A stretch of DNA of 64,000 nt from Bacillus sp. WMMC1349. Lineage in GTDB: Bacteria; Bacillota; Bacilli; Bacillales; Bacillaceae. Location of the stretch: assembly GCF_013155385.1 (NCBI RefSeq), contig NZ_JABJUQ010000007.1:3442501-3506500 (forward strand). Reading direction: 5' to 3'. Position numbers and translations under genes: made by a program. Shown in pieces: positions 42,462 through 51,480 of the stretch (position 1 is the first letter of the stretch; each line of letters opens with the position of its first letter). A model generated the notes under the pieces. It did no database searches. It had not been told where the DNA came from and worked only from the letters and a program-made list of their open reading frames with translations.

Positions 42462-42614
42462 GGAGCTGTCTAAAAAGTCCTTTATCAACTTGAATCAGGG
42501 GGAATTGCGAGACTCCTGTGGGAACAGCAAGCCAGGCTCGCGCTCGTGGATCGCCCGCGGAAAGCGAGCAAATTCCCCCATTTTTATTCATTCGCACTAC
42601 TTTCAGGACCCCCT
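42462..42614 (+). repeat. Short interspersed repeat, copy 2
   Basis: Opens with GGAGCTGTCTAAAAAGTCC, then GGGGGAATTGCGAGACTCCT, GGATCGCCCGCGGAAAGCGAGC and AAATTCCCCC, and ends near CTTTCAGGACCCCC. Same elements and orientation as the copy at 63510-63683, with the internal AAGAGGAGCAAGGAACGAGC block missing. It lies between the ABC cluster and pbpG, where the B. subtilis order is interrupted. Confidence 0.85.
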
Positions 42615-42723
42615 TCATTTTATCCTTGCTTTATCCATTCTTTTTTTCTCCTAGTTTAAATCCCTCATTTTTTTCTCATAATGATAAGAACATTTGATTT
42701 TAAACTTGGGAGGAGATTTTAGC

Positions 42724-44793
42724 ATGGATATGATGACGGATAAGCGAGTCCGTTTGACCATTAAAACAATCCGGGCTTTTCTGTTCATCAGTATATTGAT
42801 GATCCTCTTCCTTTCGATTCTTGTGATCTCGGTGATTCTTGTTGCCAGATGGCAAGGTGCTCCTTCTGTTCAGATTGCAAAATCAACTGTACTTTATGAT
42901 GGAAATGGAAAACAGCTAGGTGAGACACATGGGGGGCAAAAACGGTATTGGGTTTCACTTGAAGATATCAACCCCGCTGTCATTGATGCAACAATTGCTG
43001 TTGAGGATCGAAACTTTTTTCAACACCATGGGTTTGACTATCTCCGAATGGCTGGAGCTGCAGTTGCCGACTTGAAAGCGATGTCTAAAGTTCAAGGAGC
43101 AAGTACGATTACCCAACAATATGCGAGAAATCTCTTTCTTGAACATGATAAAACATGGAAAAGAAAATGGAATGAGGCTTTCTATACGATCCGTCTTGAG
43201 CAAAACTATTCAAAAAAAGACATTTTAGAAGGCTATTTAAATACGATTTATTATGGACATGGGGCATATGGAATCGAAGCTGCTTCCCGTTTGTACTTTG
43301 GCAAGCACGCTAAAGATATTAACGCAGCCGAAGCCGCAATGCTTGCCGGGATTCCGAAAGGTCCATCTCTCTACTCGCCATTAGTTAACGAAAAAAAAGC
43401 GAAAGATCGCCAGGAGATGATTTTAACGATGATGGCGAAACAACACAAGTTGACAAAACAGGAGGCAGCAAAACTCAAAAACATGCCGCTTTCCTATCAG
43501 CCACTTGACCAACAACCAGATGCGAAAACCGCTCCTTATTTTTTTGATGAAGCTTTAAAAGAAACCGCACGCATCTTAGATTTAACACCAGGGCAAGCGG
43601 AAACAGGCGGTTATCATATTTATACAACGATCAATCCTCGTCTGCAAAAAATTGCTGAACAGACGATCAATCATACAATCGATTCGACATCTGATATTCA
43701 AGCAGGGTTTGTCGCAATCGATCCGACAACCGGTCATGTCCTCGCTCTTGTGGGTGGACGCAATTATCAAAAAAGTACATTCAATCGTGTGACACAGGCC
43801 CAACGACAACCAGGTTCAACGATGAAACCGTTTCTATATTATGCAGCCATTCAAAACGGATTTACACCAGCAACACGAATGCGAAGCGCAGAAACAACTT
43901 TTGATCTTGGACGCGGGGAAATCTATTCCCCGGGCAATTATCATGGATATTATGCAAATGGACCGATTACCCTGTTACAGGCACTTGCTTTATCTGACAA
44001 TATTTACGCAGTCAAAACACACCTTTTTCTTGGGATGGATAAGCTTGTAAATGTCGCAAAACAATTTGGAATTAAGAGCCATTTACAGAAGGTACCATCG
44101 CTTGCCTTAGGAACTTCTCCGGTTAAACCGATTGAGATGGTGAACGGTTATGCCATGTTTGCAAATGGCGGAAAAAAAATCAACCCATCTTTTATTACGA
44201 AAATTACCGATTCAGATGGTAACGTACTCTATGAAAAACCGAACGATGATCAACAGGTCATCGACCAACAGGCGGCATTTATTACAGCACACATGATGAC
44301 AGGGATGTTTGACAAATCTCTCAATGGCTACACATCAGTAACCGGTCAAAAGATTGCTGACCAATTAACGCGCGATTATGCAGGGAAATCTGGAACGACC
44401 AGTACAGACAGCTGGATGATCGGTTTTTATCCTGGGCTTGCTTCAGGTGTCTGGACAGGCTATGACAAAGAACGAACAATTGATGCTGTAGCAGAACGAA
44501 ATTATGCTAAACAAATCTGGGCCACCTTTATGGAAAAAGCACTTGAAAACCAACCGTATCGAGCATTATTGCCGCCAGAAGGGGTGAAAGGAATGTACAT
44601 TGATCCTGTCACAGGCTATGGTGCTGCACCGAGCTGTCACACTAAACATTTCAGCTATTTTATAGAAGGAACAGAGCCAGAACAAGTCTGTTTCGGCAAG
44701 GAAATCGATAAAAAACAAGAAAAACTGCAAAAATTCACCAGACCAAAGAAACCGCTAAAATGGTGGGAAAGATGGTTTAGAAAAAGCGAATAG
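42724..44793 (+). CDS. pbpG: Class A penicillin-binding protein PbpG
   Basis: Bifunctional peptidoglycan synthase, 689 aa. An N-terminal membrane anchor (residues about 17-42) is followed by a glycosyltransferase domain (VEDRNFFQHHGFD, GASTITQQYARN) and a transpeptidase domain with catalytic SxxK in PGSTMKPFLYY, SDN, and GKSGTTSTDSWM. The ATG at 42724-42726 has GGGAGGAG eight bases upstream. PbpG (YwhE) acts in the forespore in B. subtilis. Position next to ywhD-ywhC supports the name. Confidence 0.93.
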   Translation: MDMMTDKRVRLTIKTIRAFLFISILMILFLSILVISVILVARWQGAPSVQIAKSTVLYDGNGKQLGETHGGQKRYWVSLEDINPAVIDATIAVEDRNFFQHHGFDYLRMAGAAVADLKAMSKVQGASTITQQYARNLFLEHDKTWKRKWNEAFYTIRLEQNYSKKDILEGYLNTIYYGHGAYGIEAASRLYFGKHAKDINAAEAAMLAGIPKGPSLYSPLVNEKKAKDRQEMILTMMAKQHKLTKQEAAKLKNMPLSYQPLDQQPDAKTAPYFFDEALKETARILDLTPGQAETGGYHIYTTINPRLQKIAEQTINHTIDSTSDIQAGFVAIDPTTGHVLALVGGRNYQKSTFNRVTQAQRQPGSTMKPFLYYAAIQNGFTPATRMRSAETTFDLGRGEIYSPGNYHGYYANGPITLLQALALSDNIYAVKTHLFLGMDKLVNVAKQFGIKSHLQKVPSLALGTSPVKPIEMVNGYAMFANGGKKINPSFITKITDSDGNVLYEKPNDDQQVIDQQAAFITAHMMTGMFDKSLNGYTSVTGQKIADQLTRDYAGKSGTTSTDSWMIGFYPGLASGVWTGYDKERTIDAVAERNYAKQIWATFMEKALENQPYRALLPPEGVKGMYIDPVTGYGAAPSCHTKHFSYFIEGTEPEQVCFGKEIDKKQEKLQKFTRPKKPLKWWERWFRKSE

Positions 44794-44805
44794 ATTGACT
44801 AAAAT

Positions 44806-44838
44806 CTGCACCCGATATTAGGCGTGCAGTTTTGTTTT
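44806..44838. terminator. Terminator between pbpG and fabZ
   Basis: CTGCAC-CCGATATTAGGC-GTGCAG followed by TTTTGTTTT on the plus strand, between convergent genes. Confidence 0.8.
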
Positions 44839-44839
44839 A

Positions 44840-45265
44840 TTAATTGTAAAGAGCGAATGTCACTTCTGCTTCACAAGCAATTTCTCCATCTACTGTAGCA
44901 ACAGCATGGGCTTTTGCAATGAACCCCCGAACTCTTGTGATATCTACTTCAAGCCGTAACTGGTCTCCAGGATGGACTTGTTTTTTGAAGCGACAACGGT
45001 CAATTCCGGCAAACAACCCAATCTTCCCTCGATTTTCATCCTTCATTAACATCACAACTGCACTTACTTGCGCTAACGCTTCCACGATGAGAACACCTGG
45101 CATGACTGGATAACCTGGAAAGTGGCCTTGAAAGAATTCTTCATTAGCCGTAACATTTTTTATTCCGACTGCCCGCTTCCCTTCCTCGACTTCAAGAATA
45201 CGATCAACTAATAAAAATGGATCACGATGTGGAATGATTTCTTTCATTTGTTGGGTATGGAACAT
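44840..45265 (-). CDS. fabZ: 3-hydroxyacyl-ACP dehydratase FabZ
   Basis: Removes water from 3-hydroxyacyl-ACP in fatty acid elongation. It is 141 aa, as in B. subtilis. A hot-dog fold with the catalytic His in [20 protein letters not shown] and the N-terminal [17 protein letters not shown] at 45263-45265 is preferred over a TTG one codon earlier, with GGAG at eight bases. In B. subtilis, fabZ (ywpB) is elsewhere, so local order differs here. Confidence 0.95.
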   Translation of the reverse strand: MFHTQQMKEIIPHRDPFLLVDRILEVEEGKRAVGIKNVTANEEFFQGHFPGYPVMPGVLIVEALAQVSAVVMLMKDENRGKIGLFAGIDRCRFKKQVHPGDQLRLEVDITRVRGFIAKAHAVATVDGEIACEAEVTFALYN

Positions 45266-45378
45266 CAATCTCTCTCCTTCACCGAATTAGTACCTGGTCA
45301 TATGATTATATCATATATCCTGGTATAAATATGGTCTATCATAAGGAAGATGATAATCGAAGGCCGCCTCCAAAATGA

Positions 45379-45413
45379 AAAAGCATGTACCCGGTATATA
45401 TCCAGACACATGC
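45379..45413 (-). terminator. Terminator of ywhD
   Basis: On the minus strand GCATGTGTCTGG-loop-CCGGGTACATGC followed by TTTTTC, just after the ywhD stop. Confidence 0.65.
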
Positions 45414-45421
45414 CAATAATG

Positions 45422-45937
45422 CTACTCCTGCAACAAACTATTTTTTAGTTCAGCTGATGAACGATCCCAAAATCCCTGATCATGTTGTTTAAGAAATTCC
45501 GCAAGCACACCCTTAGAATCTTCATCCATATGTCCAACGATCATCTTCCGTTTCATCGACTTATCCATTAGGTTGACATGTTCAGGCAGTGATTTATAGC
45601 CGCGGCGAATGCTTCTGTCGACCGTCATTTCACAAGCGGTAACCCCTGCGTAATAAGGCCCTTCCTCTTTGCGGTCAATCGTTACCCATACAAGCCAGTA
45701 AGGTTTTCCATTTGGCACTTCCTCTTTATTTGGAAGAAATTTAATCCCTTTTTCAACCGTACTTCTAGCATGCATCGCACCAATATCGATGAATGCTTCT
45801 TTTTCCAATACATCAACGAAAACAGGAGAAATGTTATCAAGGCTTAACGAACCGGCACCAAAACCTCCGTGTCCATCTGTCGGATCGCTTTTAATAATAT
45901 TAAAGCCAATCGGCTTTTTCTTTTTTCCTTGTTCCAT
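45422..45937 (-). CDS. ywhD: Conserved protein YwhD
   Basis: Bacillus protein of unknown function, 171 aa (172 in B. subtilis). Recognised by GFNIIKSDPTDGHGGFGAGSLSLDN near the N-terminus and GPYYAGVTACEMTVDRSIRRGYKSLPEHVN in the middle. No catalytic motif is obvious. It follows ywhC after 12 bp with an AGGAGG-type site. Confidence 0.93.
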   Translation of the reverse strand: MEQGKKKKPIGFNIIKSDPTDGHGGFGAGSLSLDNISPVFVDVLEKEAFIDIGAMHARSTVEKGIKFLPNKEEVPNGKPYWLVWVTIDRKEEGPYYAGVTACEMTVDRSIRRGYKSLPEHVNLMDKSMKRKMIVGHMDEDSKGVLAEFLKQHDQGFWDRSSAELKNSLLQE

Positions 45938-45949
45938 AAAAAATACCTC

Positions 45950-46609
45950 CTACATCAGCGGTCTTAACATTGTGTTAAATATACCTATGATAATGTTACA
46001 GCCATTATTTAAAAAAGGCCAGAATACAGAATTTCCAAGCGGTGTAATGACGATGATCAAAAAAACGAGTGATCCGTATGCTTCATACTTCGTCAGCTGT
46101 GCCCGCAGATTAGGTGAGACCAGATCTTGAATGACCCGAAACCCGTCAAGCGGCGGAAATGGCATTAAATTAAAGAGAAACAACACCAAATTCAAATTGA
46201 TCCATATTTCAAAACAGGTGAAGAATTCATTTGAGAAAGATAAAGGTAGAACACCGTACAGCTTTATCCCTAGTGCAATCATCAAAAAACCAAAAAAAGC
46301 AAGAATTAAGTTACTGATAGGACCTGCTATAGAAACGAGAATTCCAGCAAGCCTTGGCTTTTTAAAATAAATGCGGTTAACAGGTACTGGCCTCGCCCAA
46401 CCAAATCCCATAATAAAAATCAACAGCGTCCCAAACGGATCAAGATGCTTGAGTGGATTCAAGGTCAGCCTGCCCTGCCGTTTAGCCGTTTCATCACCAA
46501 ATTTGTACGCCACATAAGCATGTGCCAGTTCATGGACAGTTAAAGCAGCGATCAACGTCATTAAAACATATGGAATTACTTCTAATGGATATCTTAAAAA
46601 ATGCTCCAA
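45950..46609 (-). CDS. ywhC: Site-2 protease family zinc metallopeptidase YwhC
   Basis: Membrane-embedded M50 peptidase, 219 aa from the TTG at 46607-46609 (MEHFLRYPLEVIPYV), with AGAGGG about ten bases upstream; this gives exactly the B. subtilis length. Zinc ligands are HELAH in LTVHELAHAYVAYKFGD and the Asp of FPPLDGFRVIQD (NxxPxxxLDG type). Five or six membrane helices. The substrate is unknown. Confidence 0.92.
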   Translation of the reverse strand: MEHFLRYPLEVIPYVLMTLIAALTVHELAHAYVAYKFGDETAKRQGRLTLNPLKHLDPFGTLLIFIMGFGWARPVPVNRIYFKKPRLAGILVSIAGPISNLILAFFGFLMIALGIKLYGVLPLSFSNEFFTCFEIWINLNLVLFLFNLMPFPPLDGFRVIQDLVSPNLRAQLTKYEAYGSLVFLIIVITPLGNSVFWPFLNNGCNIIIGIFNTMLRPLM

Positions 46610-46721
46610 AGTCGTCTTTTCCCTCTTTCTCGTATACAAAGATTTAATATATTACAGTATACTATAAGAGCATCTGATCCTAAAGAGATCGTTCACATTT
46701 TTAGCAGGAGGAGGAAATACC

Positions 46722-46907
46722 ATGCCATATGTCACAGTACAAATGCTCGAAGGACGCACAGACGAACAAAAAAGAAATCTCGTCGAAAAAGTAACAGAGG
46801 TCGTCTCTGAAACAACTGGTGCACCTGTCGAAAAAATTGCGGTCATCATCGAAGAAATGAAAAAAGAAAACTACGGTGTCGCAGGCAAACGCATCAGCGA
46901 TATTTAA
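46722..46907 (+). CDS. ywhB: 4-oxalocrotonate tautomerase family protein YwhB
   Basis: 61-aa tautomerase whose catalytic base is the N-terminal proline exposed after Met removal (PYVTVQMLEGRT). The conserved arginines are in the EGRTDEQKRNL block, with Arg also in AGKRISDI near the end. Real substrates of the chromosomal Bacillus copy are not known. Divergent from ywhC with AGGAGG upstream of the ATG. Confidence 0.93.
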   Translation: MPYVTVQMLEGRTDEQKRNLVEKVTEVVSETTGAPVEKIAVIIEEMKKENYGVAGKRISDI

Positions 46908-46929
46908 GCGGTATTTAATAGGAAATGAT

Positions 46930-46961
46930 AACCCGAATAATACATAAACGTTATTCGGGTT
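46930..46961 (+). terminator. Terminator of ywhB
   Basis: AACCCGAATAA-TACATAAACG-TTATTCGGGTT is a perfect 11-bp stem 22 bp after the stop; the U-run is short. Confidence 0.65.
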
Positions 46962-47060
46962 AATTACTCATCCTCTTCAACTTCACACACCATCCACCCA
47001 TACTGTAATATAGAAAAGAGCCTAGCAGCAATTGCAAACAAACCCCTTGGAGGTTGACCA

Positions 47061-47777
47061 ATGAAAAAAATGATCATCATCTGTTTTACTTTAATATTAG
47101 TGGTGACAAGCGGATGTAGCATAAATGACAAACAAAACAGCAAAACCGAAGCTGTCAAACCGATCGACATGGACCCGAAAGATTTACCTAAAGTTCCCGC
47201 TTTTCAAGACAAGACAACAAGAGAGTATATGGCGTCGACGAAGGAAGTGGAGCCTGGGTATTATTTGCTGGAGTCGAAGTTGAAGGGGTTTACAATTATA
47301 TTTCCGAAAAGAGGAAATATAATTCCAAATCTTTCTTCGTATAATGACGAAAACTATGAAACTATTGTTTTTGATAGTTACAATTCCAAGACAAATATCT
47401 ATATCAATGTTGATATAAGTTATTTCTATAATAAAGATTATTCTTTGGAGACCATGATTGATTCAGTCAAAGGAAAAAATGGATATAGAGGTGATTTTAA
47501 TAAAAAGATTAAACCCGGAAAAGAAATATATTTTGCTTATCAAAAAATAGTTCATGATAACCCAGATAGAAAATATAATGACTCGTATATGTATTTTGGC
47601 TATATAAATTCTACAGAAGTGGAGCACTCTGGCATAGAATTTTCTTTTATCTTTAATTGTCCTGACGACAAAAAACCATGCGTTCTCAATGAAAAAACAG
47701 CTAAAACCGACGCCAAAAAAATGATTGATTCAATAACTTTTAATGTAAATAAGAAGGAGCAGAAAGATGGCAAGTAA
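47061..47777 (+). CDS. Putative immunity lipoprotein, cassette 1
   Basis: 238 aa lipoprotein: signal peptide MKKMIIICFTLILVVTSG, then the lipidated Cys19. Residues 20-80 are nearly identical in all six copies (AVKPIDMDPKDLPKVPAFQD, MASTKEVEPGYYLLESKLKGF). The rest varies but keeps a C-x6-C pair (NCPDDKKPC) and the end IDSITFNVNKKEQK. Membrane-anchored outside the cell, so it fits immunity to a secreted lipase. The last codons carry the ribosome binding site for the next gene, which overlaps by 11 bp. Confidence 0.85.
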   Translation: MKKMIIICFTLILVVTSGCSINDKQNSKTEAVKPIDMDPKDLPKVPAFQDKTTREYMASTKEVEPGYYLLESKLKGFTIIFPKRGNIIPNLSSYNDENYETIVFDSYNSKTNIYINVDISYFYNKDYSLETMIDSVKGKNGYRGDFNKKIKPGKEIYFAYQKIVHDNPDRKYNDSYMYFGYINSTEVEHSGIEFSFIFNCPDDKKPCVLNEKTAKTDAKKMIDSITFNVNKKEQKDGK

Positions 47778-47990
47778 AAATATTTTCGCAAATGAGAGTG
47801 TGAAAATAAGACTAATCGATCTCGATTATCGATATAAAGACCGATTTAATACAACTAATAAAAGTGATCTAGCAAAAGCAAAACAGGATTTTGAAGCTGA
47901 TGTGCACAATTTATAAGAAGGAAACCTATGAGGGACTCCCGAAAACGTTTACTCATCCTAAAAACTTATCATTCAGATTATGAAGAATAA
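47767..47990 (+). pseudogene. Broken 5' fragment of the lipase-toxin gene, cassette 1
   Basis: Starts MASKNIFANESVKIRLIDLDYRYKDRF, the counterpart of residues 1-45 of the 635-aa protein. A 2-nt deletion after codon 45 shifts the frame to a stop at 47914-47916. The remaining tail to about 47990 is still recognisable next to the intact short copies. No lipase or C-terminal region follows. Confidence 0.8.
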
Positions 47991-48254
47991 TAATTTAATT
48001 GTAGATCCCTAAGTTGCCATTCCATCCAAACCACCCTAAGCCTTTAGACCTCTTTTCTCTATTAAGTACACCACAACACCCACCACCTCTCCCCTGCCAT
48101 ATCAATGATTACCCTTGAAAATTGGCACTTCAATAAACCACCCAAGACCAATTTACTATTTAACTCTTTACCCCCATCCTGTAACATGTAAAAGGATTGT
48201 AAACAGGCTATTCGTATCAATTGAAGCTAGACCTGAACCCTTGGAGGTTGACCA
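47991..48254 (+). other. Conserved spacer between cassettes 1 and 2
   Basis: Begins TTTAATTGTAGATCCCTAAG and recurs in altered form at 49204-49479, 50421-50697 and 52400-52681. It includes AGACCTCTTTTCTC and, nearer the next gene, CCTGTAACATG, a TG-TAACAT element that may be an extended -10. No protein gene is seen. It ends at the ribosome binding site of the next lipoprotein. Confidence 0.6.
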
Positions 48255-48983
48255 ATGAAAAAAATGATCCTCATCTGTTTTACTTTAATATTAGTGGTGA
48301 CAGGCGGATGTAGCATAAATGACAAACAAAACGGCAAGAAAGACAACAAAACAGAAGCGGTGAAACCGATCGACATGGATCCGAAAGATTTGCCTAAAGT
48401 TCCGGCTTTTCAGGATAAAGCAACAAGAGAATATATGGCGTCTACAAAGGAAGTGGAGCCTGGGTATTATTTGCTGGAGTCGAAGTTGAAGGGGTTTACA
48501 ATGTTGTTTCCGGATAATGGTAAAATCGTTCAAATGCTAACCGAAAATGATGGTGAAAACTATGAAACTATTATTTTCGAAAGTTACAATAAAACAAGGA
48601 ACGTATACCTCTATGGTAATATAAAATATTTCTATAATAGAGATTATTCTTTAGAGACCATGATTGATTCGGTCAAATCGTCAAATGGATATAAAGGTAA
48701 TTTTAATAAGACAATTAAACCTGGAAAAGAAATACATTTCGCTTATAAAAAGATCGTTTATGACAACCCAGATAGAAAGTATAATGAATCGTATAGATAT
48801 TTTGGTTATATAAATTCGACAGAAGTGAAGAACTCTGGTTTAGAATTTTCTTTTATCATTAATTGTTCTGACGATAAAAAACCATGTACTCTCAATGAAA
48901 AAAAAGCAAAAAAGGAAGCATATAAAATCATTGATTCTATAATTTTTAATGTAAATAAGAAGGAGCAGAAAGATGGCAAGTAA
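48255..48983 (+). CDS. Putative immunity lipoprotein, cassette 2
   Basis: 242 aa, same plan as cassette 1 with a lipobox Cys19 (VVTGGC) and a four-residue insert (GKKDN region) after the anchor. The conserved Cys pair is NCSDDKKPC. Residues 80-230 are closest to copies 1, 3 and 4 (YFGYINSTEVKNSG). Overlaps the following short gene by 11 bp with AAGGAG inside its last codons. Confidence 0.85.
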   Translation: MKKMILICFTLILVVTGGCSINDKQNGKKDNKTEAVKPIDMDPKDLPKVPAFQDKATREYMASTKEVEPGYYLLESKLKGFTMLFPDNGKIVQMLTENDGENYETIIFESYNKTRNVYLYGNIKYFYNRDYSLETMIDSVKSSNGYKGNFNKTIKPGKEIHFAYKKIVYDNPDRKYNESYRYFGYINSTEVKNSGLEFSFIINCSDDKKPCTLNEKKAKKEAYKIIDSIIFNVNKKEQKDGK

Positions 48984-49203
48984 AAATATTTTCGCAAATG
49001 AGACTGTGAAAATAAGATTAATCGATCTCGAATATCGATACAAAAAACGCTTTCATACAACTAATAAAAATGATCTAGCAAAAGCAAAACAGGATTTTGA
49101 AGCTGATGTGCGGCGAATTTATAAAGAGGAAACCAATAAGGAACTCCCAAAAACGTTTACATATCCTATAAACTTATCTGCGAATTCAGATTATGAAGAA
49201 TAA
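48973..49203 (+). CDS. Orphan N-terminal fragment of the lipase-toxin, cassette 2
   Basis: Intact 76-codon frame. Residues 1-60 match the start of the 635-aa protein (KNIFANETVKIRLIDLEYRYKKRF, AKQDFEADVRRIYKEETNKEL), then it ends with an unrelated short tail (SANSDYEE). It has a good ribosome binding site and could be translated. It is either a deletion remnant of a full toxin gene or a retained small partner or decoy; two sister copies being frameshifted favours a remnant. Confidence 0.7.
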   Translation: MASKNIFANETVKIRLIDLEYRYKKRFHTTNKNDLAKAKQDFEADVRRIYKEETNKELPKTFTYPINLSANSDYEE

Positions 49204-49479
49204 TAATTTAATTGTAGATCCCTAAGTTTCCATTCCATCAAAATCCCCATAAGACTTTAGACCTCTTTTCTCTACCTGAGAACACCCAACACCCACCTCT
49301 CTATCCGTATCATATCAATGTTCATCCATGGTAATCAGGACTTCAACAAACTGACCGAGACTAATTTCCTATTTAACTCTACAAACCCATCTTGTAACAT
49401 GAAAATGGATAAAATCATCAATTGCAAACAGGCCAATCGTATTAATTGAAACTAGGCCTTTACCCTTGGAGGTTGACCA

Positions 49480-50199
49480 ATGAAAAAAATGATCATCATC
49501 TGTTTTACTTTAATATTAGTGGTGACAGGCGGATGTAGCATAAATGACAATCAAAACAGCAAAACAGAAGCTGTGAAACCGATCGATATGGACCCGAAAG
49601 ATCTGCCTAAAGTTCCGGCTTTTCAGGATGAGAAGACTAGGGAGTATATGGCGTCTACGAAGGAAGTGGAGCCTGGATACTATCTGCTTGAATCGAAGTT
49701 GAAGGGGTTTACGATGTTGTTTCCAAAGAACGAGGAGATTCTTCCAAACCTTTCTTCAAATGATGGTGAAAACTATGAAAGTATTGTTTTTGAAGGTCAC
49801 AATTCCAAAACAAATATCTATATCAGTGGTGATTTAAGTTATTATTATAAAACAAGTATTGTTGATAATATTGAAATGATGCTTGATGCTGTCAAAGGAC
49901 AGAATGGATATAAAGGTGACTTTGACAAAATTAAAAAACCTGGAAAAGAAATTTATTTCGCTTACAAAAAGAACGTTCACGACAACCCAGATAGAAAGTA
50001 TAATGATTCGTATAGGTATTTTGGTTATATAAATTCGACAGAAGTGAAGCACTCTGGTATAGATTTTTCTTTTATTATTAATTGTCATGACGATAAAAAA
50101 CCATGTGTTCTCAATGAAGAAAAAGTTAAAACTGAAGCCAAGAAAATGATTGATTCAATAACTTTTAATGTTAACAAGAAGGAGCAGAAAAATGGCTAG
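49480..50199 (+). CDS. Putative immunity lipoprotein, cassette 3
   Basis: 239 aa, lipobox Cys19, conserved residues 20-80, Cys pair NCHDDKKPC. The middle part differs from copies 1 and 2 (YYKTSIVDNIEMMLDAVKGQNGYKGDF). Ends IDSITFNVNKKEQKNG and overlaps the next start by 8 bp. Confidence 0.85.
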   Translation: MKKMIIICFTLILVVTGGCSINDNQNSKTEAVKPIDMDPKDLPKVPAFQDEKTREYMASTKEVEPGYYLLESKLKGFTMLFPKNEEILPNLSSNDGENYESIVFEGHNSKTNIYISGDLSYYYKTSIVDNIEMMLDAVKGQNGYKGDFDKIKKPGKEIYFAYKKNVHDNPDRKYNDSYRYFGYINSTEVKHSGIDFSFIINCHDDKKPCVLNEEKVKTEAKKMIDSITFNVNKKEQKNG

Positions 50200-50420
50200 T
50201 AACAATATTTTCGCAAATGAGACTGTGAAAATAAGATTAATCGATCTCGAATATCGATACAAAAAACGCTTTCATACAACTAATAAAAATGATCTAGCAA
50301 AAGCAAAACAGGATTTTGAAGCTGATGTGCACAATTTATAAGAAGGAAACCTATGAGGAACTCCCAAAAACGTTTACATATCCTAAAAACTTATCTGCGA
50401 ATTCAGATTATGAAGAATAA
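50192..50420 (+). pseudogene. Broken 5' fragment of the lipase-toxin gene, cassette 3
   Basis: The first 45 codons are almost identical to cassette 2, but the sequence then carries the same 2-nt deletion as cassette 1 (GATGTGCACAATTTATAA) and stops at 50339-50341. The tail to 50420 also follows cassette 1 in part. The mix of two sisters' sequences in one copy indicates recombination or gene conversion. Confidence 0.8.
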
Positions 50421-50697
50421 TGGTTCAATTGTAGACCTCTAAGTTTCCATTCCATCAAAATCATCCCTAAGACTTTAGACCTCTTTTCTCTACCTGAGAA
50501 CACCCAACACCCACCTCTCTATCCGTATCATATCAATGTTCATCCATGGTAATCAGGACTTCAACAAACTGACCGAGACTAATTTCCTATTTAACTCTAC
50601 AAACCCATCTTGTAACATAAAAAAGGATGAAATCATCAATTGTAAACAGGCTATTTGTATCAATTGGAGTTAGACCTGAACCCTTGGAGGGTGAACA

Positions 50698-51417
50698 ATG
50701 AAAAAAATGATCATCATCTGCTTTACTTTAATATTAGCTGTGACAAGCGGATGTAATATAAATGACAATCAAAATAGCAAAACCGAAGCTGTCAAATCAA
50801 TCGATATGGACCCGAAAGACTTGCCTAAAGTTCCGGCATTTCAAGATAAAGCAACAAGAGAATATATGGCGTCTACAAAGGAAGTGGAGCCTGGGTATTA
50901 TTTGCTGGAGTCGGAGTTGAAGGGGTTTACCATGTCATTTCCTATAAATGGTAAAATAATTGAAAGGCTAACCGAAAATGACGGTGAAAACTATGAAACT
51001 ATTATTTTTGAAAGTAACAATCCCAAAACAAATATTTCTATAACAGGTGATATGAGTTATTTCTATAATAAAGATTATACTTTGGAAACCATAATTAATT
51101 CAGTTAAAGGGGAAAATGGATATAAAGGGTATTTTAATAAAACGATAAAACCCGAAAAAGAAATATATTTCGCTTACAAAAAAACCGTTTTTAACAACCC
51201 AGATAGAAAGTATAATGATTTTTATATGTATTTTGGTTATATAAAGTCAACAGAAGTGAAGCATTCTGGTATAGAATTTTCTTTTATCATTAAGTGCCTT
51301 AAAGATGAAAAATCATGTAATCTAAATGAAGCATCGGCTAGGAAAAAAGCCAACAAAATGATCGATTCAATAACTTTTAATGTAAATAAAAAGGAGCAGA
51401 AAAAGAGACAACAATGA
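50698..51417 (+). CDS. Putative immunity lipoprotein, cassette 4
   Basis: 239 aa. Signal peptide with Cys19 (AVTSGCNIND) and several substitutions in the otherwise fixed head. Cys pair is KCLKDEKSC. The C-terminus runs KKEQKKRQQ into what was the second gene. The usual overlapping fragment is missing here, so the next lipoprotein follows after only 63 bp. Confidence 0.83.
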   Translation: MKKMIIICFTLILAVTSGCNINDNQNSKTEAVKSIDMDPKDLPKVPAFQDKATREYMASTKEVEPGYYLLESELKGFTMSFPINGKIIERLTENDGENYETIIFESNNPKTNISITGDMSYFYNKDYTLETIINSVKGENGYKGYFNKTIKPEKEIYFAYKKTVFNNPDRKYNDFYMYFGYIKSTEVKHSGIEFSFIIKCLKDEKSCNLNEASARKKANKMIDSITFNVNKKEQKKRQQ

Positions 51418-51460
51418 GGGACTCCTAAACGGGTGCTATACATCTAAACAACTTAAGCAC
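51410..51460 (+). pseudogene. Residual tail of the second gene, cassette 4
   Basis: AATGAGGGACTCC, ACGGGTGCTATACATCTAAA resembles the 3' tails of the fragments in cassettes 1 and 5, while the first ~45 codons are deleted. The deletion also removed the normal spacer, which explains the short 783-bp unit. Confidence 0.5.
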
Positions 51461-51480
51461 CTGACCTTGGAGGTTGACCA

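Noticed and set aside
41944..42654. 236-codon plus-strand open frame overlapping the last transporter gene and repeat copy 2
   Set aside because: Alternate-frame shadow of a well-supported membrane protein gene, reading into the repeat; no binding site.
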